Below are positions 11,326-23,794 of a stretch of 64,000 nucleotides of DNA, in pieces. The translations under genes were made by a program, and so were the position numbers. Each line of letters starts with the position of its first letter. The first letter of the stretch is position 1. Origin of the DNA: Hippasteria phrygiana (taxonomy: Eukaryota; Echinodermata; Asteroidea; Valvatida; Goniasteridae); NCBI GenBank assembly GCA_037893225.1, contig JAZGUH010000564.1, positions 1,860,001-1,924,000 on the forward strand, given 5' to 3'. The notes beneath the pieces were generated by a model. It was not told the DNA's origin, did not search any database, and saw only the letters and a list, made by a program, of their open reading frames with translations.

Positions 11326-11877
11326 TAAAGTAAATACAAGTTAATAAAGTGCAAGGTGTTTTGCTATAATGTAGAAACCATAGTTTATGTTAAGCATTAA
11401 TAAGATTAAGAAAAGAGTTGCGGATCTAGGCCTGAGCCTTCTTTAAAATGTAAAGTGAAGTTTTTCTGATTTTAACATGTTGAGGATGAATAAAGTTAAG
11501 AAAAGAGTTGCGGATTTGGACAAACTAAGAAATATATGTATTTATATAGACCTTGTTGGAGATGTTTGTAAAAATGTTACAATATTAACTTGTATAACTT
11601 TGTACAAAAAATGGTGAAACAATTGTAAACGTATTGCATGAATGGAAAACTGCACTTGTCTTCTGTTCGTCTCCCAACTTCACAAATTTAGTTCGAACTG
11701 AAATTATAAGGCACAAGGTTAACTTTATATAATCTATCTGCTATTTATACAAATGTATTGTACTGAATTTAAGTACAAGTCGGCAAGTCGTTTAACATGT
11801 ATGATGTGTGTACTTTCTTAACTTAGTCATGTGTTTTACGTATTTGCCGAGGACAGCAAACTCTTGGAGGAAGGCTG
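11326..11877 (+). other. Retrotransposon 3' UTR and polypurine tract
   Basis: This is AT-rich, non-coding sequence. A direct repeat containing TTAAGAAAAGAGTTGCGGAT occurs twice, near 11405 and 11495. The purine stretch GGAGGAAGG (11864-11872) just before the 3' LTR is the likely polypurine tract. Confidence 0.55.
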
Positions 11878-13648
11878 TGTGACGAAAATGCCCCCAAAAC
11901 CCAGTTTAATGTTAGGTAACCCTCCTTAAATCATACCTTTTCTTCTAGCACTCAGGCATTTTCGTCTTGGAAATCTTAGTTCTCTTTTATCCCACAAATT
12001 TGGCGTCTTTATTGAGCGATAAACACTGATAAATCCATTACTTGTTATTCTTCACGCACGTGTGTGTATTTCAGTGCTAAAAATAGACTTACTGGAAATC
12101 CAACATGGCGGCCATTCAAGTTTTGTTAGTACCTCAGCCATTGGCTGAAAGGTCTAAAATTATTTCTAGACGACTGAGACTTCTAAAAAGTGATTTAATA
12201 TATTAAAAATGTGTTGTGGATAATTATCTAGCTTCTTTAGATGTGAACTTGTTAACTTTGAAGAGATTTTGGAAGCTAGGAAAGTTTTAGTGACTTCTCT
12301 GTAAGCTTCGTCGGCTAAGTCAGTGACTGACTAATGAATATTCATATTTGTGACATCCTGCATTTTCTTCAATGAACTTAGGGTTTGTTTACGTTCATTC
12401 ATAGCTTGTAAACACATCGAAAAGTGACAATTTTGAGAGATTCTTTATATTTTATTCAGTTTTAGAGCAGTTTTATTACAGGGAATGTTTTGGAGGTTGA
12501 TTTAAGCCTTTTGGTGTGAAATTATTCTGTAGAATTTTGGAGTATTTAAGAGAATATCATCGCTATGTGAATTCACTATACTGTGACTTTTACAAAAGTG
12601 GGCGTGGCCAACCTAGCAGTGCGTATTTTTAGGCGCGCAGTTCAAAGACTATAAATAGGGCAGATTTTGGTGATTGAGTGTGCTTTTGGTTGATGTTGGT
12701 TCGAGACTTCACAATTGTATTGGAGGAGTTTATTGATTTGAATTAGGATTGGGGAGCTGTAGTATAAGTACAAATATTTGGAGCATATTTTGAGCTACTG
12801 GGGAGTTGAGTTTTGGAATTGGGGAGCAGAGTTCTTGGAGTTCGGGAGCATTTGAACGCGGAGCTAGTTTGGGAGCATTTGAGGAGTTCGGGGAGCTTGC
12901 CATTCGAGGATAAGGGGAGCTCGCATCTGAGGATACGGGGATCACTCATCGAGTCGCTGTAAGTCACACCAGCTATCGCTTTAGAGACTGACTGACTGAC
13001 AGGAGGAGTCAGGAATTGTAGGATGTATTTCGAGTCGGGCTGACGAGTCTGATTTTCCTTTGATGATTTAGAATAGGCCTGGGTGCCTGAAGTTTTATTG
13101 GATAGGCCTGGCGCCTAAGTGTATTTTGTCGAGAAGACAAATTAAGTTAAACACGAGAAGTGTATTGAATCGAGAAGATACTAAGCTGATTTTTAAGTGT
13201 AAAGGCCTGGGGCCTTGGTGTATTTACTAAGGATTAGAGAGGCTTAAACGATGCCTGGTCCTTGCTTTGTTGGACGAGTTTAAACGATACCCTGTTCCAT
13301 TTTAATATGTTGTGTGTGACACCCCCCTTTACATCTCCTCCCCCTTACTCACTCAGTGACAGTGTATTAAGGATTATACTTGTAGTATAGAGCGTAGCCT
13401 TTACCCGAGTTATTGGATATTAGCAACCGACTAGATTATTGGAATAGACTGGAATGTAAATACCAACTTTGAGGATATACAGAGTGTAATATAACTTTGC
13501 TTTATTTATTGTTCTGAAATTATTGGAGTTGCTGACCTGGATTAAATAATCCTTACGAGTTTTGTTCTGAATTCCTGGTTTCCCGACATTATTTATTCAA
13601 GTCCCCTTTCCCTGTGAAGTGTTCTACTCTTGGTTAACTTCGTCTTAT
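11878..13648 (+). repeat. 3' LTR, truncated
   Basis: It starts TGTGACGAAAA like the left LTR and matches it until about 13648. The left LTR has ~240 bp more before its CA end, which are missing here. It contains a ~600-bp block (about 12102-12720) that the left LTR lacks, including an AACATGGCGGCC stretch and a TATAAATAGGG near 12650 that may be the LTR promoter. Confidence 0.8.
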
Positions 13649-15976
13649 ACTCAAACTCCAAAAGGAAGCACCACAGACCAATATGTTTTTGTGTCTCTCG
13701 CCACAGCTTCAATTTTAATCAACGTTATTCAACCGGAATACCAAAAGTACGAACCGATAGTCCGAACATTAAACATAAGGCGGTACCAATGACCACCATC
13801 ACTCAAAAGTAGTTGTGATACCCATGATCACAACAATCAAGAAAAGGATTGTGATACCCAAGACCACAATTCAGATGTAGTGATACCCAATGAACACTAT
13901 CCAACAACGGCCGTTGTGTAAGCATATTTCAATCAAGCAATAAAACCGTAAACAACAAAGGTGCTCAATTTTAAGCACTTAATTCAAACGCCTGCCCCTT
14001 TGAGGGTTAATCATACAAAAATAAAATATCAAAAGGTAATGCACAGTCCCCACAGCTGGCACATGATGGGGGTATAGTTAACTCAATACAGTAAGCTCAA
14101 TGTAATGTGGGCACATAAACATGATATAATTGAAAACAAGATTAGAGATGGTAGCTGATTATTAAACCTAATCATGTAAATTACATCTTAACCATAAAAG
14201 TCCTCAATTCTCAGTAGATGATTTTTCACACACCCTAGGAGATTATTAGGGTAAAGGTTTGTATGCAATCTGTTTAGACTATAAGAAAATAAACTTTAAA
14301 AGAAAACAAAGCAGACTGTACATACCTACATGTTGATATTTAATGGTGGCCGCATTGAATAGTTTTATTCCACCATGATTGTGTGCAGGGGGGGGGGGGG
14401 GGGTCCTGTTATCAACTTGGATGAGAAATGTGCAGTATGGTGATGATGCTGTAACTTATAATACCACAGAGATTTTAAGACAAACAATTCTTTTAAATAT
14501 TATATTACTGAAAAGAGTAAATAAAATTAGAAATAGAATGAGGGCCAATAGTAGTCATGTTAGGTTAACCCTATTGTGGATTTTTATTGATTTAATTTTT
14601 TGGTAATTTTGGAGGACAATTTCAGCTAAAAGTTGTGACCATTATTGCTAAATTGCTAATTTTATAATTGAAAATTTGAGCCTAATTTATTTCTGATAAA
14701 TTTGTTATAAATATAAAAATAATGTTATGAGTCATTTAAAATAGTAACAATAAACAAACACCAATTATTATAGAAAATTAAATGATCAAAACTAAATAAA
14801 AACAAATTAAAGCCAGTCGCAGCACTGACAGAAAATTGGGCATTGCAAATAGCGTCGCCAATGCCGGTTCGCGTGAATCTCTCTACTAACGTGCTAGCTC
14901 CATGTGTCTGCTGCATGTGATTTAGCCATTTACTATCTTTCTTCTTTCTATCTTTTTTCTGTCTTCTTTGCTGATGGTAGCTGTTAGTGCCACAGCCATT
15001 ATGTACATCTTATAATATATCATCTTATCTTTTTGTTGTTATTAAAGTGGGTGGATCGGATGGCTGTAATGGGAGGAGGGCATTATTAATTAACACTTAT
15101 TTTCAAAAGCTAACAAATGGTTAGCCCCATCAGGGGTTCATCAGTACCGTAATACCAAACAAATTTTCTCTGTAAAATGATATTAAATGTCATGGAAATT
15201 TAGTCTTGGAAAGTCCTGGAAAGGTCATGGAATTTGGTTTTCAGATTTCTGTGGGAACCCTGACTTGACTTTCAATGATGGTCATCACATGTCACGTGAC
15301 GTCATCTTAAAGGGGCATTTTTCGAAGCCATATATATATATGGAAGTACAAGTCCGATTAAGTTAATACGTGGTATCTAGATAGGCCAGCATGTGTTACA
15401 GATGGAAATTGATGTGACGTCATGATTACGTCATCATACGATTTTATAGTATTTTTTTAGTTTTTGAACCTTTTAAAGTCATATCTCATCAATGGTACAT
15501 AGTACTAATTTCGAAACAAATTTTATTAGGTCCGTTAGGTCATAGATACTTACATATAAATGCGAAAAATGGGTGCTGTCATGATGACGTCATCAAAAAT
15601 GTGCTTTTTTTGAAGCACGTATAAGGGTAGGTTCGATCGTCATGAAAATTGGTGGGCCAGTTGATATTGTCATAGCATGTAAAATTCGAAGTGCCGTCAT
15701 GATCACGTCATTGGCTGATTTTTTGTGAATCTTTAAATGTTTCACATTTCATTGTAGGCCTACTCTCCAATTCTATATTGTCATTGATCAAATTGACTCC
15801 AATCTTGACACAGGCCAAGACCACGTTGCAAATTTGCTTTGAGAAGTGCTGGCGTTATAACGTCATCATGGATCACGCAGCATGAACTTAAAGGTCGAGT
15901 TTGAAGTTAGAAATTTGGGTCATGAAATAATCTCAGATCTTAGAAAACTCATCAAAGACAAGACCCTTAACAACTT
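13649..15976. other. Repeat-rich intergenic region
   Basis: No gene is recognised. It holds three loose copies of a GTGATACCCA motif (13814-13890), a 16-base poly(G) (14388-14403), and a ~600-bp stretch (15290-15870) in which GACGTCAT-type palindromic words recur five or more times. The missing C-terminal part of the P-type transposase would be expected here on the - strand, but I could not find it. Confidence 0.5.
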
Positions 15977-17634
15977 TTATGCTGAATAAAAATTTAAAAA
16001 ACGGAAAAGCCCTATGTTCTGTTCTTGTAACAGACATAGAAGTCTAGTTAGCTTCTTCTTTTCTTTAAAATATCTACAATTGAATGAATCAAACAACTGG
16101 TCAATTTTCTCTACAAATTCTGCTGTATGAACAGCTTCAGCAGGGAGTTTACCTAAAGATGAGTATGTGTATATTCCTGCTGCTACAGAATGGCTTAAAA
16201 CTTGTGCTGCTTTTCTAACCCTCATCTTGGTAAAACTGTTGAGTTCAAAATGCCCCTTTGTTAGTCTAGGGGCCATACGAATTGGTAGTTGGGAATCATT
16301 CTCATAAAATTGTTGAATATAAGACCACTTGGCATTCTTCATGCTACCATCAGTACCTTTGAACCTAAATAGATATTTGACCATGTTGGATCTGGTGTTT
16401 TTTAGAAGATGGGGAGGGTCATACATACAAAATACTTTATGGTCACCCAACATAAAATATGGTCTTTCTTCTGAAATGTTCAGACATTTAAAGGTTTTGA
16501 CATTGTTGGAGCCCTGGTCGCAAACAACTAATTTTGGATAAAGTCCAATGTCCTCCAATTTCTGTAGACATTCCTTTAGCAATTTGGATTGTGTTTCACC
16601 TGTTGCTGCATTATTAGAGAGAAAGTAGCCAACTGGCTGTTTCCAGTGAGACAGCATTCCTCTTACAATAAATACCAATGCGTGGTTAGCAATCTTACCT
16701 GTCCGACCAAGGCTCCCAAAATCTTCAAAACCCTCTACCTTGTCAGTCGAAATGTCATACCTTAGTCCAGCTCTTAAACTCATCTCATCAAAAGTGACTA
16801 CACAATATTTATCTCTCTCATTCATAGTGGAAACCTTCTGCTTCATTACATCTAGAGTTTGTTTTGAGAACCCAGGCTGGATTTCGACATTGTGTAGCCA
16901 CTTTCGAAGAACTGAAATGGATGGCAAAGTAAAAATTCTAGAACAGAATTGATAAGCTTTTGGACTTTGGTGGTAGAGTGATAGGCCAATAACCTTATCT
17001 GTGTATGACCATCTTCTTCCTCTCGGTTTGGTTCTCTTTGATGAGTTTCGAAGTTGTGAAGCAAAAAAGGACAAAGCGGGTTCCTCTAGATGTTCACTGA
17101 CGCTGTCAATGAGTTGTCTAATGGTTGGTGTGCCCCCTGATGTCATGCAGTTCATGGTTTTTCCTAATTTGCTGACTTTCTGTTTCAGTCTGCAAACTCG
17201 GACACGTTCTTTCCGAAGAACTTTGCTGTTTTTTGATTCAGCCCTTTTCTGGTGCTGGTCCGGATTCTGCTTGTCATCATTCCCAGCATATGTATGATCA
17301 TGTTCGACTCGACAAACTGCATCAATAAGGAAAGAAATATTAAAATGAGAATAAAATACACGTTTTTTGGTTTCGATTTCGGGAGACATTTTGGGACATT
17401 TCAGTAATGATCAAAATGCACCAATCCTCCTGTGAAATGCTGTAACCTTTGAGAAAATTATATTTGCAGACCAATAAGAATGCAAGAGAAAGGTCTTTTG
17501 CAATAATCAAAACCAAATGCAGTTGGAACCTACACAAAATAACCTGATGAAATGGAAACCAATGCATTGTTTTCTCAAAAACATGAACACCGAATTTAAT
17601 GAAATTTTCAGAGATTAGTTTTTGAACTGGATGT

Positions 17635-18145
17635 GGGTCATTCTGTGTCAAATCACCCCCCAAAATTAAAAAATTACACCCCACCCCCTTCAAATTAGTT
17701 TATATTTATTTTATAGGGTTATTTTGGGTGAAAAAGCAAAAATTTCAAGTTTTAGCAGCATCTGACCAGCCGTTTTCGTTCTATCCCAGAGTGGGCTCAA
17801 GGTCGTGTGATCCACAAGGTCAAATTCAAGGTCAAATTCAAGGTCTAAAGGTCATTGTAGGTCAAATTGCTCGGACATAAAAATTGCCAAAATTGGATTA
17901 TTTTTGATGTTACCTTTCCAAAGATATCAAAATCAGTAAATTTGGTCAACAGGTTAGGGAGGTATTGTCCTTTGAATATTGGCGGCCATGCCCATTTTGG
18001 CCAAAATGGCAAAAAAACGCTGGTCGGATGCTGCTGAAACTTGCAATTTTGGCATTTTCACCCAAAATAACCTTATAAAACAAAGATAAACTACTTTGAA
18101 AGGGGTGGGGTGTAACCCATTTGGTGATTTGACACGGAATGACCC
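17635..18145. mobile_element. Element with long terminal inverted repeats
   Basis: Arms of about 135 bp (17635-17785 and 18010-18145) are inverted copies with scattered mismatches. The ends read GGGTCATTCTGTGTCAAATC and GATTTGACACGGAATGACCC. The ~230-bp centre contains a short direct repeat of AAGGTCAAATTC. It has no coding capacity and lies in intron 2 of the THAP transposase gene. I could not define a target duplication. Confidence 0.65.
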
Positions 18146-18214
18146 ATGATTTAAATGATTGTTATCAATTATCACACATTGAAAACTAACAGCAATACAT
18201 ATATTTCCCAAAAG

Positions 18215-18635
18215 TAGGGCTGTCCTGAATATATCGAATATTCGATATTCGATCGTCAAGCGAATATTCGAATACCATTTTGCCAGTTTGAATATTCGAA
18301 CAAATATATACGCATGTACAGATACGAGAAACGTTACGGCATTCAGCCGTGTCAAATGCCCCATTTTTGTCAATTGTAACTTTTTGTGGATGGAGGTTTG
18401 TTGTTCCCGTCCATACAAACCCTTGATACAACGGGGGCATGCAAAAAATACTGTTGGAACGGTCCATAATATCAATCGCCATATGTAAGACATCGGTGTG
18501 CTTTTATGTGCTATTTTTTTTACTGGTGCGGCATGCACTGAAAAACTTGATCGGCGAGTATTGAATATTTGAATATTCGGTCAAAACCAGTTTCGAATAT
18601 TCGAATACTAAATTACTCGAAAATGATCAGCCCTA
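18215..18635. mobile_element. hAT-type MITE with 8-bp target duplication
   Basis: The 421-bp element starts TAGGGCTG and ends CAGCCCTA. CCCAAAAG is duplicated exactly on both sides (18207-18214 and 18636-18643). An 8-bp duplication with TAGGG-type ends is characteristic of hAT transposons. The sequence is rich in AATATTCGAAT words and carries no transposase. A truncated relative lies at 1648. Confidence 0.85.
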
Positions 18636-19663
18636 CCCAAAAGGTAAACAATGTTGTTAGTCTTCATTAGTTATTTTGCTATGGGCAGGGGTTTTTCTTT
18701 TTTTACAAACCTTTCACACGTTTACTAGTTGTGCCTGGTGGTGGAGCGTCGGTTCGTTTTCTTTTCAGTTGTCTCCTCGATGATTCCACAGGTTTGGGCG
18801 GATTTGGTACATCAAACACAGTCGGTATGGCATTCCATTTCAGCCGCTTCTTGTCCTTGTTGACAAACTGTCTACTTCGAAGTGGTTGGAGCATAGTCTA
18901 CAGTTGTTGTACAGGTACCATGGTGTCCTTCCGATCAAATCTTTCCTTCGGGTGTTTTGAACCCACTGTCTGCTTCTATTTATTACAGAAAAGAACAAAA
19001 AAATAACATCAGTTATAGTAAGGCCTGTGCCATACATGTATTAGGCCTACAGTAAGACACCAACATCCCTTAACTCCAAGTCCTGTAGCAATACAAGGGG
19101 TGGGTGTAAAAATGTGCACATATTTGGCAATTCAACATGCATGATAGCAGCAATGTGCCAGACTAGTGGCTCATGCAATTCCACAAAAAGCTAGGATTGA
19201 TCTTAAGATGTATATCAATCATAATTGCTAAGCAAAGTGTGATGTCACAATACAAATTACTGTGGTGATGCTGACAACTCATTTTATGATGAATCTTTGG
19301 GTTTAGTGAAATTGAGCCCGGCCGGACAAGGCACTAAAAAATAAATATAATTGTGATGTGATTTCATAGGCCATTGCAGGCCCCTATCATGCCAGTTACA
19401 TGTCATAGATTTAATGTTAGGTCCTATAGCCATAGTATTAGTAATTTAGGAGCCTACACAGCTTGCTAATGTTATGAAAACTAGTAAGAGGATTGATACA
19501 GGCCTGATACTTTACGCATAGAGGAAACTAGCCTTTAATGCATTTGATTGGGGTTGGTCATTACCTTGCCCATGGACATGGTGGCCTGGCCTTGTCCTTT
19601 GAAATTCTCCATTATAAATTTACATTTTCCTCATTAGATTTCAAAGGTGCTCTTTACAAACAA

Positions 19664-20001
19664 TAAGCACTTTCACGATAATATACACCATCTTGTTGAC
19701 GGGGCAGAAAGAACATGCCTTGCTAGATGCATGGAGGAATAAAACACACGCAAGCGCATTTTGGAATGATTGCATTAGCCTTTTAGAGGTATGGCGGACA
19801 CAATAGGAGGGCGCTATTTGATTAGGGTAAAAAAAAGGGTTTACCCAAATCAAATAGCGCCCTCCTGTTGTGTCTGCCATACCTCTAAAAGGCTAATGAT
19901 GACTTGGAAGCGCCAAAGTTTTCGATTGATGATGCGTACACAGCAACGTGTGCAAATTTGCCCGGTAAGGAAGATGGCGCATATTACTGTGAAAGTGCTT
20001 A
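19664..20001. mobile_element. Foldback-like palindromic element
   Basis: The core arms 19774-19831 and 19840-19897 (58 bp each, about three mismatches, 8-bp spacer) form a long hairpin. Weaker outer arms (TAAGCACTTTCAC... and ...GTGAAAGTGCTTA) extend the palindrome to about 338 bp. The MADT-beginning frames on opposite strands here are the same palindrome read twice. It lies in intron 1 of the THAP gene. Confidence 0.7.
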
Positions 20002-20628
20002 GGCCAATTGCCTGTCCAGGTTTTGTAAAAGAAAAATTTAAACAAAATCACTCATCAGGCCTGCCAACACAATATTCTTTCTGTAGGAGCCCTAAATCAT
20101 TAACATCACTGACAACGGCGGACCTACAGTGCAGTACAGTCAGTAGCCCGAGTTAACAGAAATTTACAATATTTGTTACCGAATGACCATTGCATTATTT
20201 AAAATGTAACGTTAAAATTGTTCACATTAAAGCTAACGTTAGTAGGAATTGTAGGGCCTAACAACAAAGAAAAAAGATCATTAATTGTGGAACTTATTTA
20301 TATGACTAAGGAAAACCTGCATTTAAGCTATTCGTAGCAACAACTACTTCATCAGATGCAATGAAAAAATGTATCATCAACTAAACAAGAATTAACTAAC
20401 GAAAATTAGGGCCTTGCGCAAACCGTAACGTTAAACATAGTCATTCAATACGATACGATGGATTTCGACCACCGAAATTTCTTATCTAACGTCGTTATAC
20501 TGTAGGTCCTAATATTAAATACGCTGACGCCTACCTTTCTGCATTCTTTGGAAACCTAAAGAAAGACAATTCCTGGCATTTTGTTTTGTCTTGCTATTTC
20601 TGCAACTGATTGCCGAGCAAAAAGACAT

Positions 20629-21617
20629 CTCGATCTAACGTTGTCTTACCTTGCATTTACTTTTCACGCGTCACGCGGTGCGAAAACTTGCAACCAATAA
20701 CATCACAGAATCAGCTTGCCGAAATGGCGGCCGAGTTGTATATCCTGGGTAATTTCAATAAATCGGTCGAGTTCCCCATCTTTCGCGCCTACGGCGCTCT
20801 ACTATCTTTGGTTACATGTACTGCTGCACGGTTACAAGCTACCGTAGGACTGTTGTACTATTTAACCAATCAGTGCTGTTGTATGAGAAACGCGTGCAGC
20901 GCTCATGCACCGCGCGAACATACTGCGCCTCCGCACTGTGTGTATAAATTCGACTGATTTTCCATTATTTGGGTTCTGTTCCGTTCCTGGAGTGGAACGC
21001 GCAAGATTTCAGGACCCCAAGACCATTCAAGATAGCCCAGCATTCGCTTGCTCAAGGCGGATGTGCACTGTTCTTGCGCTTAATTTGGGCTCAATAATAA
21101 CACGTAATTAGTTTGCGTGTATAAACCGGAGCCGTTTGACTAGACTAGTCCCTGGGCGGGACATGGTTATATAAAAGGCATTCTAACTGCTCGAATGTGT
21201 AGAGCCATCGAAAGTTACAGTATATGCGCTCAGAGCTACCATACGCTACCATTTTCTTCAGTCTCAACTCTCGTACGACAACAATCTTTTAAACACTGGA
21301 TTACCATTGTGAGAGGGACTGAAACCAGTCTAATGTACATGATCATGCAGAGGGCGCTGTTCAAGTTTATTCCAGATAATTATTGCTGAATAATAAATGT
21401 ACACAGACCGTGTTCTTTATTGGTTGAGAGTAACCCTTCTTCTCAAGACCCGATTATTTATTAGTCTCATGTTCTTGACACACATCCCCTTGAACACAAT
21501 CTCACTCGTTTTTAACATTATCAGTACAAAGCTTCCGGCACAATAACTGGGACCTAGCTGTATGACAAGGTGTAAGCCCATACTTGCACATTTCTAGCAA
21601 GCAGGCCGAAATCGTTA
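20629..21617. other. Likely 5' flank of the THAP gene; no gene seen
   Basis: This stretch is relatively CpG-rich, lies immediately upstream of the transposase start and contains CGAAATGGCGGCCG on the + strand. A TATAAATTC word sits near 20943. A 115-codon + frame (20610-20957) has no recognisable domain and probably does not code. Confidence 0.4.
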
Positions 21618-21844
21618 CAGTATGGCCTTTTTGGTTTGCGAGCGATTCAGAAAGATCTCCGCGCGGTGCCCCGAATCCTTCGCGTAGAAATTGCTGTACT
21701 GTACTACGGCTGGAGAGACGTTACCATCCAGCAGGGACCAGACTTGTTGTGTGCGCTATGACGTCGGGGTCAATCGCTTCATTCGGCGCATGTGTGCACA
21801 CGATTTATCAGGTGTTGTTTCCACCGATTGACGACTGTTTCATG
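21618..21844 (+). repeat. Left terminal inverted repeat of the two-gene element
   Basis: CAGTATGGCC...CTGTTTCATG matches the reverse complement of 34350-34572 with fewer than about ten differences by eye, and homology stops at both ends. A TA dinucleotide lies just outside both copies. Each copy lies upstream of an inward-pointing gene in the same relative orientation, so it may also carry the promoter. Confidence 0.65.
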
Positions 21845-22991
21845 TCGCAAAAGGTAGTGGCCGCTATTACAACTATTTTTGAGCTGAGTGGCCGGTAGTT
21901 GTCGACATTTACTCTGATTCAGGTCAGGTTTTGTTTACATTTTAATGAGCACTTCACATAATTAAGAATAATTGAAACAATCTGTATAGGTTAAATACAT
22001 TACTGTGGTTTGTTTAATTAGAGTTGTTTTAAATTGGACGTGTTGGAGAATTGTTTAAGATTATAAAGTTCTTAATTAGTGCAGCCTTTGTGGGACGTGG
22101 GACTTGGACCCTGTGAAAAATAAATCTGAAATTTTTCTTGAGGTTTTTCTATTTTTTTTTTTTATTTCTTTAACTTTACTCAATTTGTTTTGGTGGCATT
22201 GTGCATTTATTGAAAATCATCACTTTTATTGACTACTAACGTTAATAGGCCTACTAAAAAATAGAATAATAATTGAAAATCTTCCCTCATTTTGTGTATT
22301 GCATTAACATTTGTCAGACTTTTTTTTTGTGCTGTAAGATCGGCTGTATTGCGTCATCCGCCTCGATTCATTAAACTCATTTGTTGGTGTTAAATTATAA
22401 CATTGGCTATGTATTGTCTCATCTGATTAGAAATCCTCCAACTCCGTTTAGGGTTTATATTTTTTAGGATTTTTCTGGATTTCATGATTTGTTGTCGTGA
22501 TTTGTACTGATTTAAATTTTTATAAAAAAACTCTTTTTAAAGCTTGAATTCCTGATGTCATGGGGTGTTACCCTGAAGGTGCTTTTACCTTTCAAAGTGG
22601 ATATAGACCAATAAAAAGTGGTATTTTGATATCTGCTTTTAGGCAAATACAAACCACAGACACTTTGTTGCTCCATGGTCCTCGGCGACCCCCAAACACT
22701 TCATATTTTTTGTTGAATTTTCTGTTTCGGCCAATCTCACCCCTGTCCGTTGGTTTTGTGCTGTGAGATTCTTTACATTTGACAGCTGTCGCTCAGTTTC
22801 ATTTCATGATCTTATTGAAGTCATCAGAATTGCACTGGAGGTTTGTGGGGCAATTAATTAACATTAAATTGCCCGTTTTTTGTGCTATCATGATCCGATT
22901 GAAATTCATCAACGTTTTTGTTTTGGTGTAAGATTCTTGAAACAGTACATCCTCTCTGTCCTGTCAGTTGCGTATCCTTCATGTACTGACC
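21845..22991 (+). other. 5' flank of the DUF6589-like gene
   Basis: This is AT-rich sequence between the terminal repeat and the first coding ATG, with no domain-bearing frame. It could contain 5' UTR; GGTAGTGG at 21853 is a possible donor. Confidence 0.35.
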
Positions 22992-23794
22992 ATGGATTTC
23001 AATCACTGCCTGAAGTGTAAGTCTCCCTTTGAGAGACAAAAAACCAGAAAGGATGGAAAAGGATTAGTTAGTCTTCGGGCCCTTGGTGTCTCAATTAGTA
23101 TGTTTGGGGTACAGGATGGGTACATTTGTTAGACGTGCCGAAAGGATGTAGGCGGGCATGTAGTACCACAAACCACCCAAAGAACACCAACTGTACATTC
23201 AACTGTACACTCGAAGAAGAGAGTACTAAGTACCCCAAGGAGCATCCGAACACCAAAAACCCGGCGACTGAAGTCCCCAAAATCGTGTGGGTCACAAAAT
23301 AAAATCTCATTGAAAGAAAGGGCAAAGTCTGCTATCAATGAAAGCAAGTACGAAACAGTATTTAAGGTTCTGCTTGAAAGCAGCACTGCTCAAGAAGCAT
23401 TTCTGAGAGTTATCAAAAAGCAGGTACAGGCGGAAATCAAAAGGTATCCCAAAACAGGGCTTCTTTCTCAACCTGTCAGTGTAGATGCTCTTCAGACTTG
23501 GAATTGGCAGAAGGTTGTTAAGCAAGCTGCTTTGCAGATGCCAGTTCTTGTGCACGCACTACAAGGTAGTCTTCCAGACCCCGGGAAAAGTAGACCAGGA
23601 CAATTCTTTTTGGGAAAGAAAATAACATCAACTGAAGAAGCTCAACTCCTGTTTCACATGCGTGTTGGCCTTTTTCTGTCTGTCATGTTGTACTGATATA
23701 AGCTCAAGTGTTTCAAGTTCATGCAGAGTTGCCTTTCTGCGCAACTTTGGAAAAACGGTTGCAGTAAAAGACTCATAGAATGTCTACATGGTCT

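Larger units (their letters stand above)
5298..13648 (+). mobile_element. Defective Ty3/gypsy LTR retrotransposon
   Basis: Order on the + strand: 5' LTR (5298-6812), primer-binding site (6814-6831), gag (7312-8208), protease (8142-8753), reverse transcriptase (8725-10026), a poly(C)-marked deletion, integrase C-terminus (10061-10465), an extra zinc-finger ORF (10615-11325), polypurine tract (about 11864-11873), 3' LTR (11878-13648). RT before integrase C-terminus and the YIDD, DTG and CCHC motifs place it in Metaviridae-type elements. Frame changes in gag and at both pol joints, loss of RNase H and the integrase core, and a truncated 3' LTR make it non-autonomous. No target duplication can be read because the 3' end is lost. 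Confidence 0.9.
15977..20628 (-). pseudogene. THAP-domain P-element-type transposase, three exons
   Basis: Exons on the - strand: 20628-20535, 18975-18711 and 17316-15977, joining in phase. Exons 1-2 encode a THAP zinc finger: C-x4-C (FCSAISC), FRFPKNAE, RQWVQNTRR, C-x2-H in CRLCSNHF, and the AVPT-like box NAIPTVF. Exon 3 has a basic leucine-rich coil, then the P-element RNase H-like fold with VVTFDEM, VVCDQGSNN and MYDPPHLLKNTRSN carrying the likely catalytic aspartates. Such proteins (P transposase, THAP9) bind terminal DNA through THAP and cut it. One-base indels break exon 1 (A-rich run) and exon 2 (T-run after VDS). The protein stops at 15977 before the usual C-terminal region, so it is truncated. 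The catalytic part is a single clean 440-codon frame. Confidence 0.8.

Noticed and set aside
20610..20957. 115-codon + frame starting near the THAP gene
   Set aside because: It overlaps the THAP exon 1 start on the other strand and has no domain. More likely promoter sequence.
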